A stretch of 64,000 nt of DNA from Kitasatospora sp. NA04385 (lineage in GTDB: Bacteria; Actinomycetota; Actinomycetes; Streptomycetales; Streptomycetaceae): contig NZ_CP054919.1 in assembly GCF_013364235.1 (NCBI RefSeq), positions 3,818,701 through 3,882,700 of the forward strand, in the 5' to 3' direction. A model generated the notes under the pieces. It saw only the letters and a list, made by a program, of their open reading frames with translations, was not told where the DNA came from and searched no databases. The stretch's first letter is position 1. Each line of letters opens with the position of its first letter. Of this stretch, positions 26,968-34,796 are shown piece by piece. A program made the position numbers and the translations under genes.

Positions 26968-27804
26968 TCAGCCCAGGTTGAGGTCGATGCTGACCGCGCA
27001 GTGATCGGACAGCCCCTCGTCGACCGGTCGGCGGTGGACCTGGTAGCCGGCCACCGCCGGGGCCAGAGCGGGGCTGGCCAAGATCAGGTCCTGGCGGCGC
27101 GGTACGTCACCGTCGCCGAACGCAGCGGTGGGAACGTCGGCCTGGCCGGCCATGACGGCCGCGTCGACGAATCCGGCGCGTGCCAGCAGGGCCACCGCGC
27201 CGCGGTCACCGACCTCGGCCTCGCCGGGCGGCCGCAGATGGCCGTTGAGCAGATGGGGCGACATCTGTCCCCAGTCGGGTTCGGGGAAGTCTGCACCGAT
27301 GGCGTTCAGGTCGCCGGCGACCATTGCGTGGCGGCCGGGTGCGGCGAGGACTTCCAGCGGCCCGACCTCCCGGGAGCGGTTACGCGGGTCGAACGGATCG
27401 AGGTGCAGGTTGCGCACTTCAAGGGTGATGCCCGGGTGGCCGGGCACCGCGAGGTTCGCCCAGCCCATCGTGTGGTGGTAGCGGGCGCGGTCGTAGTCCT
27501 GGGCGAGCACTCGGACGCGGTCGCTGATCATGATCACGGAGTGGAAGCGGTGCCCGCCCGTGGTCTTGTTGGCTCTGGCGAGGTGGCCGGCGGCCATGCC
27601 GATGGCGTTGACGGCGCGGTGCAGGCGGCGCCCGCCCAGCAGGTCCCAGAAGTTGCACTCCTGCACCAGCAGCACGTCCGGCCGCAGGCTCCGGAGGAAC
27701 TCCATCTGCCCGTCCCAGCGCTCCGGTAAGCCGAGGCCGTCGTCGGAGTACCCACCGAACAAGGAGTTGAACGTGACCACGCGCAGCGGCGGGTACCCGG
27801 TCAC
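26968..27804 (-). CDS. Endonuclease/exonuclease/phosphatase (EEP) family hydrolase
   Basis: 278-residue metal-dependent phosphoesterase. EEP motifs are in order: LRVVTFNSLF (Asn), DVLLVQECNFWD (Glu), MVAGDLNAIG (Asp/Asn), RRQDLILASPAL (Asp) and LSDHCAVSIDL (Asp-His). All catalytic positions are present. There is no signal peptide, so it acts inside the cell; the substrate could be a nucleic acid or a small phosphoester. GTG 27804 overlaps the stop of the upstream gene (GTGA). Confidence 0.85.
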   Translation of the reverse strand: MTGYPPLRVVTFNSLFGGYSDDGLGLPERWDGQMEFLRSLRPDVLLVQECNFWDLLGGRRLHRAVNAIGMAAGHLARANKTTGGHRFHSVIMISDRVRVLAQDYDRARYHHTMGWANLAVPGHPGITLEVRNLHLDPFDPRNRSREVGPLEVLAAPGRHAMVAGDLNAIGADFPEPDWGQMSPHLLNGHLRPPGEAEVGDRGAVALLARAGFVDAAVMAGQADVPTAAFGDGDVPRRQDLILASPALAPAVAGYQVHRRPVDEGLSDHCAVSIDLNLG

Positions 27805-28328
27805 CGGGTACCCGCCGCTGCGGTGTGTTCCAGGACGACGGACAAGGAGCGGGCCTTGTCAGGGCCCTGGCGCCACATCGGCTGGGCCAGCACCGCGTCG
27901 TCGTAAATGCCGTGCGCGGCCGGGGAGCAGTCTTCGCGCAGGTCCAGCCAGCAGGCAGCGACCGGGTCGCCCTGGGTGTCACGGCGGTGCCCGGCGCGAT
28001 CGACCAGGGCGTCGATGCGGGCGACTACGGGCAGGACGCTGTGGGTGTCCGGGTCCGGGGCTGCGAGGGCGCGGACATCGTCGGAGGGCACCTGCTCGAC
28101 GGGCGTGCCGGTGGCGGCGGCCATGAGGTAGTAGGCCAGGGCGAGGCCAGCGATGCCCTCGGCCCAACGCACAAGGCGGAAGTCACCCTCTTCCCTTTCC
28201 CTGTTCTCCTGGGCGTAGAGCGGGAGGATCTCGTTCAAGGCCCGCTCCCATGCCCGCTCCCAACAGGCGGAGCCGCCGGTGCCGCGCCAGCGGACGGCCC
28301 GGGCACGCAGGAGGGCGGTGTCGGCCAT
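27801..28328 (-). CDS. Hypothetical protein, 175 aa
   Basis: Not recognised. Helical protein starting MADTALLRARAVRWRGTGG, with a central segment WAEGIAGLALAYYLMAAATGT that is hydrophobic but probably buried. ATG 28328 has GGAG eight bases upstream. Its stop overlaps the EEP gene start, so it is probably a partner of that enzyme. Confidence 0.6.
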   Translation of the reverse strand: MADTALLRARAVRWRGTGGSACWERAWERALNEILPLYAQENREREEGDFRLVRWAEGIAGLALAYYLMAAATGTPVEQVPSDDVRALAAPDPDTHSVLPVVARIDALVDRAGHRRDTQGDPVAACWLDLREDCSPAAHGIYDDAVLAQPMWRQGPDKARSLSVVLEHTAAAGTR

Positions 28329-28633
28329 CGGGAATTCTCCGTTTCGACGACGGGTCTGCTCCGCGCGCGACTGGCGGGAGCGGGGCGGCCTGCGGCCGGA
28401 GCCGGGCGAACAGCTCCGGCCGCAGGTGGGCTTGAATCGTGCTGCTGGTGAATCTACTGGGCCCGGCGGTGCGGGGAAGGACGGTTGGTGGTGCGGTCAG
28501 ACAAAGTGGGCGGGTTCGCCTCTTCGTCGCGGGAAGGGCAGCAGTGCAGAGGTGTTCCTGGACCGACCGTGACAGGGCTGACCGGTGAAGGCAGGACGGG
28601 TGCTGGGGCCGGGTCCGGTTGCCGTGGCGCTGC
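28329..28633. repeat. Intergenic region with a 13-bp perfect inverted repeat
   Basis: 305 bases without a gene. CCTGCGGCCGGAG at 28389-28401 pairs perfectly with 28414-28426 across a 12-base loop. It lies between the PP2C gene and the next gene on the same strand, so it may be a partial terminator or an mRNA processing structure. No T-run follows. Confidence 0.55.
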
Positions 28634-29485
28634 TCAGAACCAGAGCAGCGCCACGGCCTTGTCGTCGGAGACCTTGTAGCGCGGGTGCTTGGCGCCGTCG
28701 GGGTCGTCGGTGTGTTCGTACGCCTGGATGCGCTCGGCGACCCGCTGTGGCCCGATGCCGGTGTCGGCGCATGCCTCGACGAGGGCCCCCCAGTTCCACA
28801 GGCCGTAGGGTTCGACGCCGGCCTGGACGCCGTCGGTCGCCACCAGCAGGCGCCGCAGCTGCGCCTGCGGCCAGGACCGGACCACCGCGTGGCGGGCGGC
28901 GGCCGGGACCGCTTCGGCCACCCAGTACGCCTGCGGGTCGCCAACGCGGTTGATGTGCTGCATCTGGTGCTGGCGCAGCCGCCCGAGCATCTCGCGGTGC
29001 TCGGGCGAGGAGAAACCGTGCCCGGCGCGCAGGTGCTCGTACATCCGCTCCATGTCGGGGTGCGGGCGCACCAGGTCTTCCAGCCGGTCGTCGCGCAGGA
29101 CTTCCACGCTGCCGCTGCCGTCGTGCTGTTGGGCGAGCACGATCGTGTCGCACAGGACCAGGGCGTCGACCATGTGGTCGTCGGGGCGGTGGCGCACGAT
29201 CGCGACGGTGGCCGCCGGCGATACGCCGGGTGTCAGGGTGTGGGTGCCGGCCACGGTGGTGAGGGCGGCGTGGAGGGTGTCGCGCAGGTCGAGGTGCGGG
29301 GTACGGCGGTGGGCGGTGAGGATCTCCTCGCCGAGGGTCTGGGCGTACCAGCCGCCGCGGGGCGTGTCGTCGCTGAGGGTGGAGACGCCGTCGAGGACGA
29401 CCACCAGGTCGTGGTCGTCGCTGACGAGGACGCGGTCCTCGGAGGGGCGGCTGCCGCCGGGGAGTTCACCGGTGATGACGTGCAT
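28634..29485 (-). CDS. PP2C-like serine/threonine phosphatase
   Basis: 283-residue PPM/PP2C-fold protein. It shows EDRVLVSDDHDLVVVLDGVST (metal-binding Asp-Gly motif), GVSPAATVAIVRHR, LLVATDGVQAGVE and the terminal SDDKAVALLWF (metal-binding Asp). ATG 29485 has GGAAGGA upstream; earlier in-frame codons look non-coding. It dephosphorylates proteins or regulates a partner. In this run it lies near an APH-like kinase, which could be an opposing activity, though nothing proves that. Confidence 0.82.
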   Translation of the reverse strand: MHVITGELPGGSRPSEDRVLVSDDHDLVVVLDGVSTLSDDTPRGGWYAQTLGEEILTAHRRTPHLDLRDTLHAALTTVAGTHTLTPGVSPAATVAIVRHRPDDHMVDALVLCDTIVLAQQHDGSGSVEVLRDDRLEDLVRPHPDMERMYEHLRAGHGFSSPEHREMLGRLRQHQMQHINRVGDPQAYWVAEAVPAAARHAVVRSWPQAQLRRLLVATDGVQAGVEPYGLWNWGALVEACADTGIGPQRVAERIQAYEHTDDPDGAKHPRYKVSDDKAVALLWF

Positions 29486-29571
29486 GGGGTCCTTCCGTGG
29501 GTGTTGAAGATCCAGTGCGAAGAGAGGTTCTTCCGGCAGCGGGGGCAACGCGGCCGGGCAGGGGCGGCAGT

Positions 29572-30183
29572 TCAGCCGGCGAGGGGGAACTCCTCGACGA
29601 CGTCCCAGGTGTAGCAGCCCTGCTCGACGTCCTGGCGCTGGTTGACGAGGTGGACCCGGTCGACGGTGATCTCCACCCGCTCGGGCCGCAGGGCCCGCAG
29701 GGCCCGGTTGAGCCTCTCGTCGTCGCCGATGTGGTCGCGGGCGTAGGCCAAGGACGTGTGCGGCCAGAACCTGGCCGGCTGGTCGCGGAGGGCGATGCCG
29801 GGGACGGCGTCGGCTGCGACCCGCACACGCCGGTTGAGCTCGGCCATGCCGTTCTCCGGATACATGGCCACCGTGATCGCGGTGATGCCCGGCCAGGTCG
29901 GGCCGAGCTGGAGCGTGAAGGGAGCCAGGCCCCGCAACTCGCGCCGGCTGACCGCACGCAGTTGGTCCAGCTGCGCGGCGTCACAGGGGTGGTGGATACC
30001 CTGGACGGTGGAGTGGAGCCACTGCTCGGGCACCACGCCCAGGCGCTCGCCATACTCGGCGAGCAGGTCGTGGTGGGCGCGCACGAACGCCCGGTAGGCG
30101 GGGTAGCGGTCCAGCAGGATGAGGAAGTGGGGGTACGGGCCGCCGCCAGGCCACATCCGGTGGGGGGTGAAGAACGGCTTCAT
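29572..30183 (-). CDS. 2'-5' RNA ligase / cyclic phosphodiesterase (LigT-like, 2H family)
   Basis: 203-residue protein with the two HxT/S motifs of the 2H phosphoesterase superfamily: LHSTVQGIHH near residue 57 and WPHTSLAYARD near 145. The family hydrolyses 2',3'- or 1'',2''-cyclic phosphates and can join RNA ends through 2'-5' bonds. ATG 30183 has GGAG eight bases upstream. It lies between the PP2C-like phosphatase and a frameshifted EEP-like gene, in a run rich in phosphoester chemistry. Confidence 0.85.
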   Translation of the reverse strand: MKPFFTPHRMWPGGGPYPHFLILLDRYPAYRAFVRAHHDLLAEYGERLGVVPEQWLHSTVQGIHHPCDAAQLDQLRAVSRRELRGLAPFTLQLGPTWPGITAITVAMYPENGMAELNRRVRVAADAVPGIALRDQPARFWPHTSLAYARDHIGDDERLNRALRALRPERVEITVDRVHLVNQRQDVEQGCYTWDVVEEFPLAG

Positions 30184-30233
30184 GGCGGTGCTCCTGTTCG
30201 GTCGGGAGACGGGCTCGGCGCGGTGATCGTGTG

Positions 30234-30754
30234 TCAGGGCAGGGCGGCGGGGTCGACGACGACCGGCAGGTGGTCGGAGGCGCTGCGCGCGGCCTCGCTG
30301 CGGTGGGTGCGGTAGCAGGCCACGGCGCCGGCGACGGGCCGGGTCGCCAGCACCAGGCCGATCCTGTGCTCCCCCACGGGTCTGGGTCGCCTCGACCGTC
30401 CTCCCAGTACCCGACCGTCGCCTCCCATGGCACACCCAGGTGCGCGGCCGGGTTCGCGGTGCCGAGCGTGCCTTCGAGGACCTGGTGCTCAAGGTCATCA
30501 GGTGTCTGCTGGGCGTACGGCTCCGCATCGTAGTAGCCCACCGGCCCGCCGTCGTGGGAGCGGGTGGCAGCGGAGATCGAGTTGGCGTGCCGGTCGCCGG
30601 GGCGGCACAGGGCGGTGACGGCGTTCTCCCATGGGCCGCCGGGCTCGGTGTCCTGGAGGAGGCCGAGGGCGACGGGGTGGTCGCCGGTGGTGGCTGCGAC
30701 GAGGGCGGCGTGGATGGAGGCACACAGGGGGTGCGGGCGGAACATCGGGCTCAC
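30234..30754 (-). pseudogene. EEP-like protein gene with an apparent single-base frameshift
   Basis: GTG 30754 (GTGA overlap with the kinase stop) opens a frame reading FRPHPLCASIHAALVAATT through VPWEATVGYWEDGRGDPDPW. The continuation, GEHRIGLVLATRPVAGAV...SDHLPVVVDPAALP, is in another frame and ends at 30234. The switch falls in a run of five C (30371-30375). One more C would restore a 173-residue protein. The tail resembles the C-terminus of the EEP gene at 27 kb; the N-terminus does not contain the EEP catalytic motifs. It could be a true inactivation or a homopolymer base-calling error. Confidence 0.65.
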
Positions 30755-31719
30755 GGGGCGCTGCCGCTCGGGGCGGCCGACGGCTTGACGAGGTGAACGG
30801 GAGCCCAGTCCCAGGGCAGCGGACGGCCGGTCAGGAGGGTGTCGAGGCGGTGCTCCGCCTCGTGGCGGGCTTCGGGGCGAATGCGGTCGGCCCAGTCGAG
30901 GTAGAACAGGGCCGAGTTGACGCCCATGATCGGCACCAGCAGCTCGTACATCCCCGGGTCGGCTTCGGCGATGTCGTAGCCGTACCCGCCCACCCACTCC
31001 TCGTGCTCCTGGGGGTCTTTGCCGAAGACGGCCCGGGCGAAGGCGCTGGCGGCCTGGTCCCAGGCGGGGTCCCCGAGACCGAAGGTCTCCAGATCGAGGA
31101 GCGCCGCGTCCCCGTCCTCGGGAAGGGCGGCGTTGGTAACGGTGATGTCGCCGTGCGTCAGGCAGAGTTCAGACCGGCGCGCTTGGTGGTAGCTGTCGGC
31201 GGCGGTGGTGAGGAAGCGGCGCAGACCGACGCGGCCGGTGTCTGAGACGGCGCTCGGGCGCAGTCGGTCCAGACGCGCGTACGCGCGGGCGACCTTGTCC
31301 ACGCGGACGATGTCGAGCCTGGCCGGCCGCGGGAGGAGGTGGAGGCGGCGGAGGAGAGCGCCGTGCTGGCGCTGGCTGGGGTGGTCCGGCCCCAAGTCCT
31401 TGGTGAAGTCGACCAAGTGGCCGCGAACCACGCTGATGCGTCCGACCGGCGCGGCGGTGGGGAAGTCGGCGGCCAGCAGGGCGTCCGCTGTACGGGCTTG
31501 GCGTGCCACGTCGGAGTAGTGGGTGGAGCGGCTGTGGACTTTGCCGACCAGGCCGCTGTTGGGCAGGCGGAAGACCCAGTTCCGGGCGTTGTGCAGCAGT
31601 TCGGCGCCGTCCGGGTCGAACCCCTGGTCCAGGGCCGCGTCGGTGAGCGCCTGCCGGGCGGTGTCGGCAGGATCCGGAGCCTCGGCCGTGCGAAGGGGAA
31701 CGGACAGGGAGCTGGTCAT
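30751..31719 (-). CDS. Aminoglycoside-phosphotransferase-like (APH) kinase
   Basis: 322-residue small-molecule kinase fold. It shows ARNWVFRLPNSGLVGKVHS (ATP-binding Lys), the catalytic loop LTHGDITVTNAAL (HGD...N) and the metal-binding LLDLETFGLGDPAWD. APH-family enzymes phosphorylate antibiotics, sugars, choline or other small molecules; the substrate here is unknown. ATG 31719 overlaps the stop of the upstream regulator (ATGA) with AAGGA upstream. It may counter the phosphatases of the same run. Confidence 0.85.
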   Translation of the reverse strand: MTSSLSVPLRTAEAPDPADTARQALTDAALDQGFDPDGAELLHNARNWVFRLPNSGLVGKVHSRSTHYSDVARQARTADALLAADFPTAAPVGRISVVRGHLVDFTKDLGPDHPSQRQHGALLRRLHLLPRPARLDIVRVDKVARAYARLDRLRPSAVSDTGRVGLRRFLTTAADSYHQARRSELCLTHGDITVTNAALPEDGDAALLDLETFGLGDPAWDQAASAFARAVFGKDPQEHEEWVGGYGYDIAEADPGMYELLVPIMGVNSALFYLDWADRIRPEARHEAEHRLDTLLTGRPLPWDWAPVHLVKPSAAPSGSAP

Positions 31720-32364
31720 CGAGGTCCTTCGGGGGCTGGGTGGAGAAGGTGTTCCCGGCCGGTGTCCGGAGGTGGGGCTGCTGTCGTCCTCCGGACGGGG
31801 GCGACAAGCGGTGGTGGTTGCCGGCGCGGTACCGCGGGCAGGTCGAGTACGCCGTTGACGGCCGCGGCGACGACGCCGTCGAAGGTGCTGGAGACGCCGA
31901 GCTTTCGGCGCAGCAGCCGCAGGCGGTAGGCGTGTGCGTCGGGGGTGAGGCCAAGGTGGTGCGCGGCCTCGTAGCGGTGCAGTCCCGTCGCGGCCAGCGC
32001 CAGCGCGCAGGTCTCCCGGTCGGTCAGGGTGGGCGGGTTCGGCCACCACGGGGCGAGGTCCTCGGGCAAGACGATGCGGTGCGCCAGCCCGACCAGCGCG
32101 GCCAGCAGCGGGGTGCGGGTGCCGAGGCGGTCGTAGATCCGCCTCATCCGCCACCGCAGCGAGTCGGGCGCGATGTGCAGCTGCGCGCAGGTCTGCCGGT
32201 GCGGAGAGCCGCTGGCGAAGAGGCGGAAGGCGTCGGCGTATGGCGTCGACCAGCCGGTCGGCTCCGGCGCGGCGGCGACGGCTGCCTCGAACCGCTGCGC
32301 GGCCAGCGGCCAGCGCCGTCGCCGCCTCGACCTGCCGCACGCACGCGGCTTCGCCGCCCGTCAC
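31716..32364 (-). pseudogene. LuxR-type HTH regulator broken by a 7-bp tandem duplication
   Basis: GTG 32364 overlaps the TPR gene stop (GTGA) and opens VTGGEAACVRQVEAATALAA. The next residues that make sense, QRFEAAVAAAPEPTGW... through SLRWRMRRIYDRLGTR and the HTH region TLTDRETCALALAATGLHRYEAAHHLGLTPDAHAYRLRLLRRKLGV, are in a second frame ending at 31716. The break falls on a direct 7-base duplication, CGGCCAG twice at 32300-32313. Removing one copy restores 213 codons. No in-frame ATG or GTG lies between the break and 32147, so without repair only the HTH half could be made from an internal start. Confidence 0.72.
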
Positions 32365-33599
32365 CGGTCCTCGGCTCCGTTCAGCCGCCGGGCCAGGCGC
32401 CGGACGTCCGCGGTGAGGCCGAGCGCCTTGTACACGGCGTGCGAGGCGTTGAACCAGATCGCGGCGCCCTTCTCGTCTCCGGCGCGCCGGGCGGCCTGGC
32501 CGTGCAGTTCCATCACCCACGCGGTCCAGCGGTGCGCTCCGGCACCGGAGAACTCGTACAGCGCGCGGGAGATGTGGGCGGTGGCCTCCGGGCGTCCGCC
32601 GGCCACCGAGTGGGCTTCGCCGAGGTAGCCCAGGGCCCGGCCGGCGGTCACCGGGTCGCGCTCCGGGAGGGTGCCGAGGAGTTGCAGGGCTTCCTTGAGC
32701 AGCTCGATGGCGGCGGTGGGGTTGTCCAGGGCGGTGCGGGCGGAGCCGAGGAGGATCAGGACGAGCACCAGGTCCTGGGAGGGACCGAGCGGGCGCAGCC
32801 GGTCCTGGGCTTCCTCCAGGTGGACCTCGGCGGCGGACCACCGTCCGGCGGCGTGGTGGCAGGCGCCGATGCCGTGGGTGTGCCGCGCGATGCTGGCCGC
32901 GTCCTTGTTGGCGGTGGCGATGCGGCGGGCCTGTTGCAGGTGGGTGATCGCCAGGTCGTAGCGGCCCTTGTCGAGGTAGTCCGCGGCCAGGACCTGGAGG
33001 ATGGTGTGCTCGGCGGCCCGGTCCCGGCATTCCTTGGCGGCCATCAGGCCCAGCGTGTGGACGGAGATGCGCAGGTCGCGGTGGCGGAGCAGGTACTCGT
33101 GCGCGGTGAAGGCGGTGGTGAGGGCGAGGGCAGCGGTGTCCTCGCGGGCTTCCAGGGCGGTGGTGAGCACGGCGGGCAGGTAGGCGGCCGTTGCCTCCAT
33201 CCAGGTGCGGGCGTCCTGTTCGGAGGTCAGCTGCCGGGCCTGGAAGGGCTGGTGGCGGCGGGTGTGCGGACGCGGGCGGTGGTCGGGGGTGAGCAGGCGG
33301 GCGGCCTGGTCGGCGGTGTCGAGCTGGGCGTCCAGGTAGCGCCCGAGGGCCTGGGCCCCGGTCTTCGACAAGGCGGGGCCGAGGGCCTGGGCGGCGGCGC
33401 CGCGCTCCAGGGTGTGGAGGGTGCTGCTGCCGGGGACGGTGGTCAGCAGTCCCCGGGTGGTGAGGGAGCGCGCCAGGGCCTCGGTCAGGTGGGGCGGGGT
33501 GCGGGTCGCCGCGAGGGCGTTGGGCAGGTCGAGGTGCGACGGCAGGTGGGCGAGGGCGGCCAGCAGGTTCTGCTCGTCGGCGCTGAGGTCGTCGGTCAA
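32361..33599 (-). CDS. TPR-repeat protein, 412 aa
   Basis: Tetratricopeptide-type protein. Helical repeats include DYLDKGRYDLAITHLQQARRIA, AAGRWSAAEVHLEEAQDRL and DNPTAAIELLKEALQLLGTLPE. The first ~90 residues resemble a winged-helix-like segment (LLAALAHLPSHLDLPNALAAT). There is no Walker motif, so it is not a STAND ATPase. It starts at TTG 33599 with GGAG eight bases upstream. It is coupled to the broken LuxR-like gene by a GTGA overlap, which suggests a regulatory pair. Confidence 0.75.
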   Translation of the reverse strand: MTDDLSADEQNLLAALAHLPSHLDLPNALAATRTPPHLTEALARSLTTRGLLTTVPGSSTLHTLERGAAAQALGPALSKTGAQALGRYLDAQLDTADQAARLLTPDHRPRPHTRRHQPFQARQLTSEQDARTWMEATAAYLPAVLTTALEAREDTAALALTTAFTAHEYLLRHRDLRISVHTLGLMAAKECRDRAAEHTILQVLAADYLDKGRYDLAITHLQQARRIATANKDAASIARHTHGIGACHHAAGRWSAAEVHLEEAQDRLRPLGPSQDLVLVLILLGSARTALDNPTAAIELLKEALQLLGTLPERDPVTAGRALGYLGEAHSVAGGRPEATAHISRALYEFSGAGAHRWTAWVMELHGQAARRAGDEKGAAIWFNASHAVYKALGLTADVRRLARRLNGAEDR

Positions 33600-33686
33600 C
33601 GGGGAACTCCGTGAATCGGTCGAGGGCGCGGGGCCGCCTCCGCTCGGCGGCGGGGCGGCCGGCGGAAAGGTCGCCGCGGGGTCCGG

Positions 33687-34796
33687 CTAGGTGGCGGCGG
33701 CCAGGGTGGCGGTGGCGAGGCCGATCGCTTCGTCGATGCGGCGCTCGGTCCTGGCCGGCGGCGGTTTGGTGCCGAGGCCGGCGGCGTCGGTGAGGCGGGT
33801 GAGCGCGTCCCGGTTCTTCTCGTCCAGGTGCTGGGCGAGGCGGTGTTCGAGGAGGGCGGCGGCGCTGTAGCCGTCCCCGGACCTCTTGACCCAGTCGGCG
33901 GCGTAGCGGTGCAGACCGCAGGCCGGTCTGCCCGCTGCCGCGGCCGTGTCCACGAGGGCGAGCCACAGTTCGGTGTCCCACAAAGGGTCGCGGGAGCGGG
34001 GTGTGATCGCGTCGTGGGTGGTGAACATCCGATCGAGCATCTGCTCGTCGGGCGTGTCCTGGCCGATCAGCGCGCACAGGACGCGCAGCACCTCCGCGAC
34101 GACGCGCTCCCACGGGGTGGTGGGGCGGGTGTCGTCGATCAGGTGCCGGGCCAGGTCCGGGTGGCCCTGGACGGCCATGGCGATGACGGCGATCTGGCGG
34201 GCGTAGAGCAGGCCGGACTGCGGGCTGGCCCCGCGGGCGGTCTTGGTGTGGAGGTGGGCCTGTTCCCAGTGGCCCTGGAGGGCCAGGGCGCGGGCGCCGT
34301 GCTCGGCCTGGGCGGCGGCCCACCAGTTGCCGACGTTCTCGCGGTCGCCGTCGTCATCGGTGATCCGGGCCAGCGGCAGCGGCCCGTGGGGCAGTGCGGC
34401 GGCGTCGTCCTCGGCCAGGGCCCGCGTGATCTCGGCGCACAGGGCCAGGGCGTCCTCGGCCCGGCGGGCGCGCACCAGCAGGGCCGCGGCCGTGCTCTGC
34501 GGCGCCAGCGCCTGCCGGGCCGTCTCCGCGCTCAGCGGCCGGCGCGCGGCCCACAGCCGGGTGTGTTCCGCGCTCAGCTCAAGGGCCTGCGGCAGGCGGC
34601 CGAGGTCGGCCAGCAGCACGGCGGCCTGGTGCAGGACGGTGCCGGCGGTGGTCGCAGACTTCCCTCTGGAGGCGCGGCGGGCGCGGGCGTGCAGGTCGGT
34701 GACCCGCTGGTGCAGCGGGGGCGCGGCCCACCTGGTGCGGGGGGTCAGCGGGAGGCGGGCGAGCAGGTCGGCCACCGGCCCGTGCGGCGGGGTCAC
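33687..34796 (-). CDS. TPR-like hypothetical protein, paralogue A
   Basis: 369-residue helical protein beginning TPPHGPVADLLARLPLTPRTRWAAPPLHQRV. It has repeat-like helices, such as LHQAAVLLADLGRLPQALELSAEHTRLW and LYARQIAVIAMAVQGHPDLARHLIDDTRPTTPWE. It aligns along its length with the next gene upstream, which has PLTPGATARVAPPLPERV and RLARTRLDRHTPWEHVVAAAL at matching positions, so the two are tandem duplicates. GTG 34796 overlaps the stop of that gene (GTGA). Function unknown. Confidence 0.65.
   Translation of the reverse strand: MTPPHGPVADLLARLPLTPRTRWAAPPLHQRVTDLHARARRASRGKSATTAGTVLHQAAVLLADLGRLPQALELSAEHTRLWAARRPLSAETARQALAPQSTAAALLVRARRAEDALALCAEITRALAEDDAAALPHGPLPLARITDDDGDRENVGNWWAAAQAEHGARALALQGHWEQAHLHTKTARGASPQSGLLYARQIAVIAMAVQGHPDLARHLIDDTRPTTPWERVVAEVLRVLCALIGQDTPDEQMLDRMFTTHDAITPRSRDPLWDTELWLALVDTAAAAGRPACGLHRYAADWVKRSGDGYSAAALLEHRLAQHLDEKNRDALTRLTDAAGLGTKPPPARTERRIDEAIGLATATLAAAT

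Noticed and set aside
32144..32344. 66-residue minus-strand frame upstream of the LuxR-like HTH
   Set aside because: It is the third frame across the broken regulator. The conserved residues lie in the other two frames.
30751..34323. 1190-residue minus-strand open frame
   Set aside because: Only the last 322 codons (from ATG 31719) have protein-family content. The remainder is an out-of-frame reading of the TPR and LuxR genes caused by high GC.
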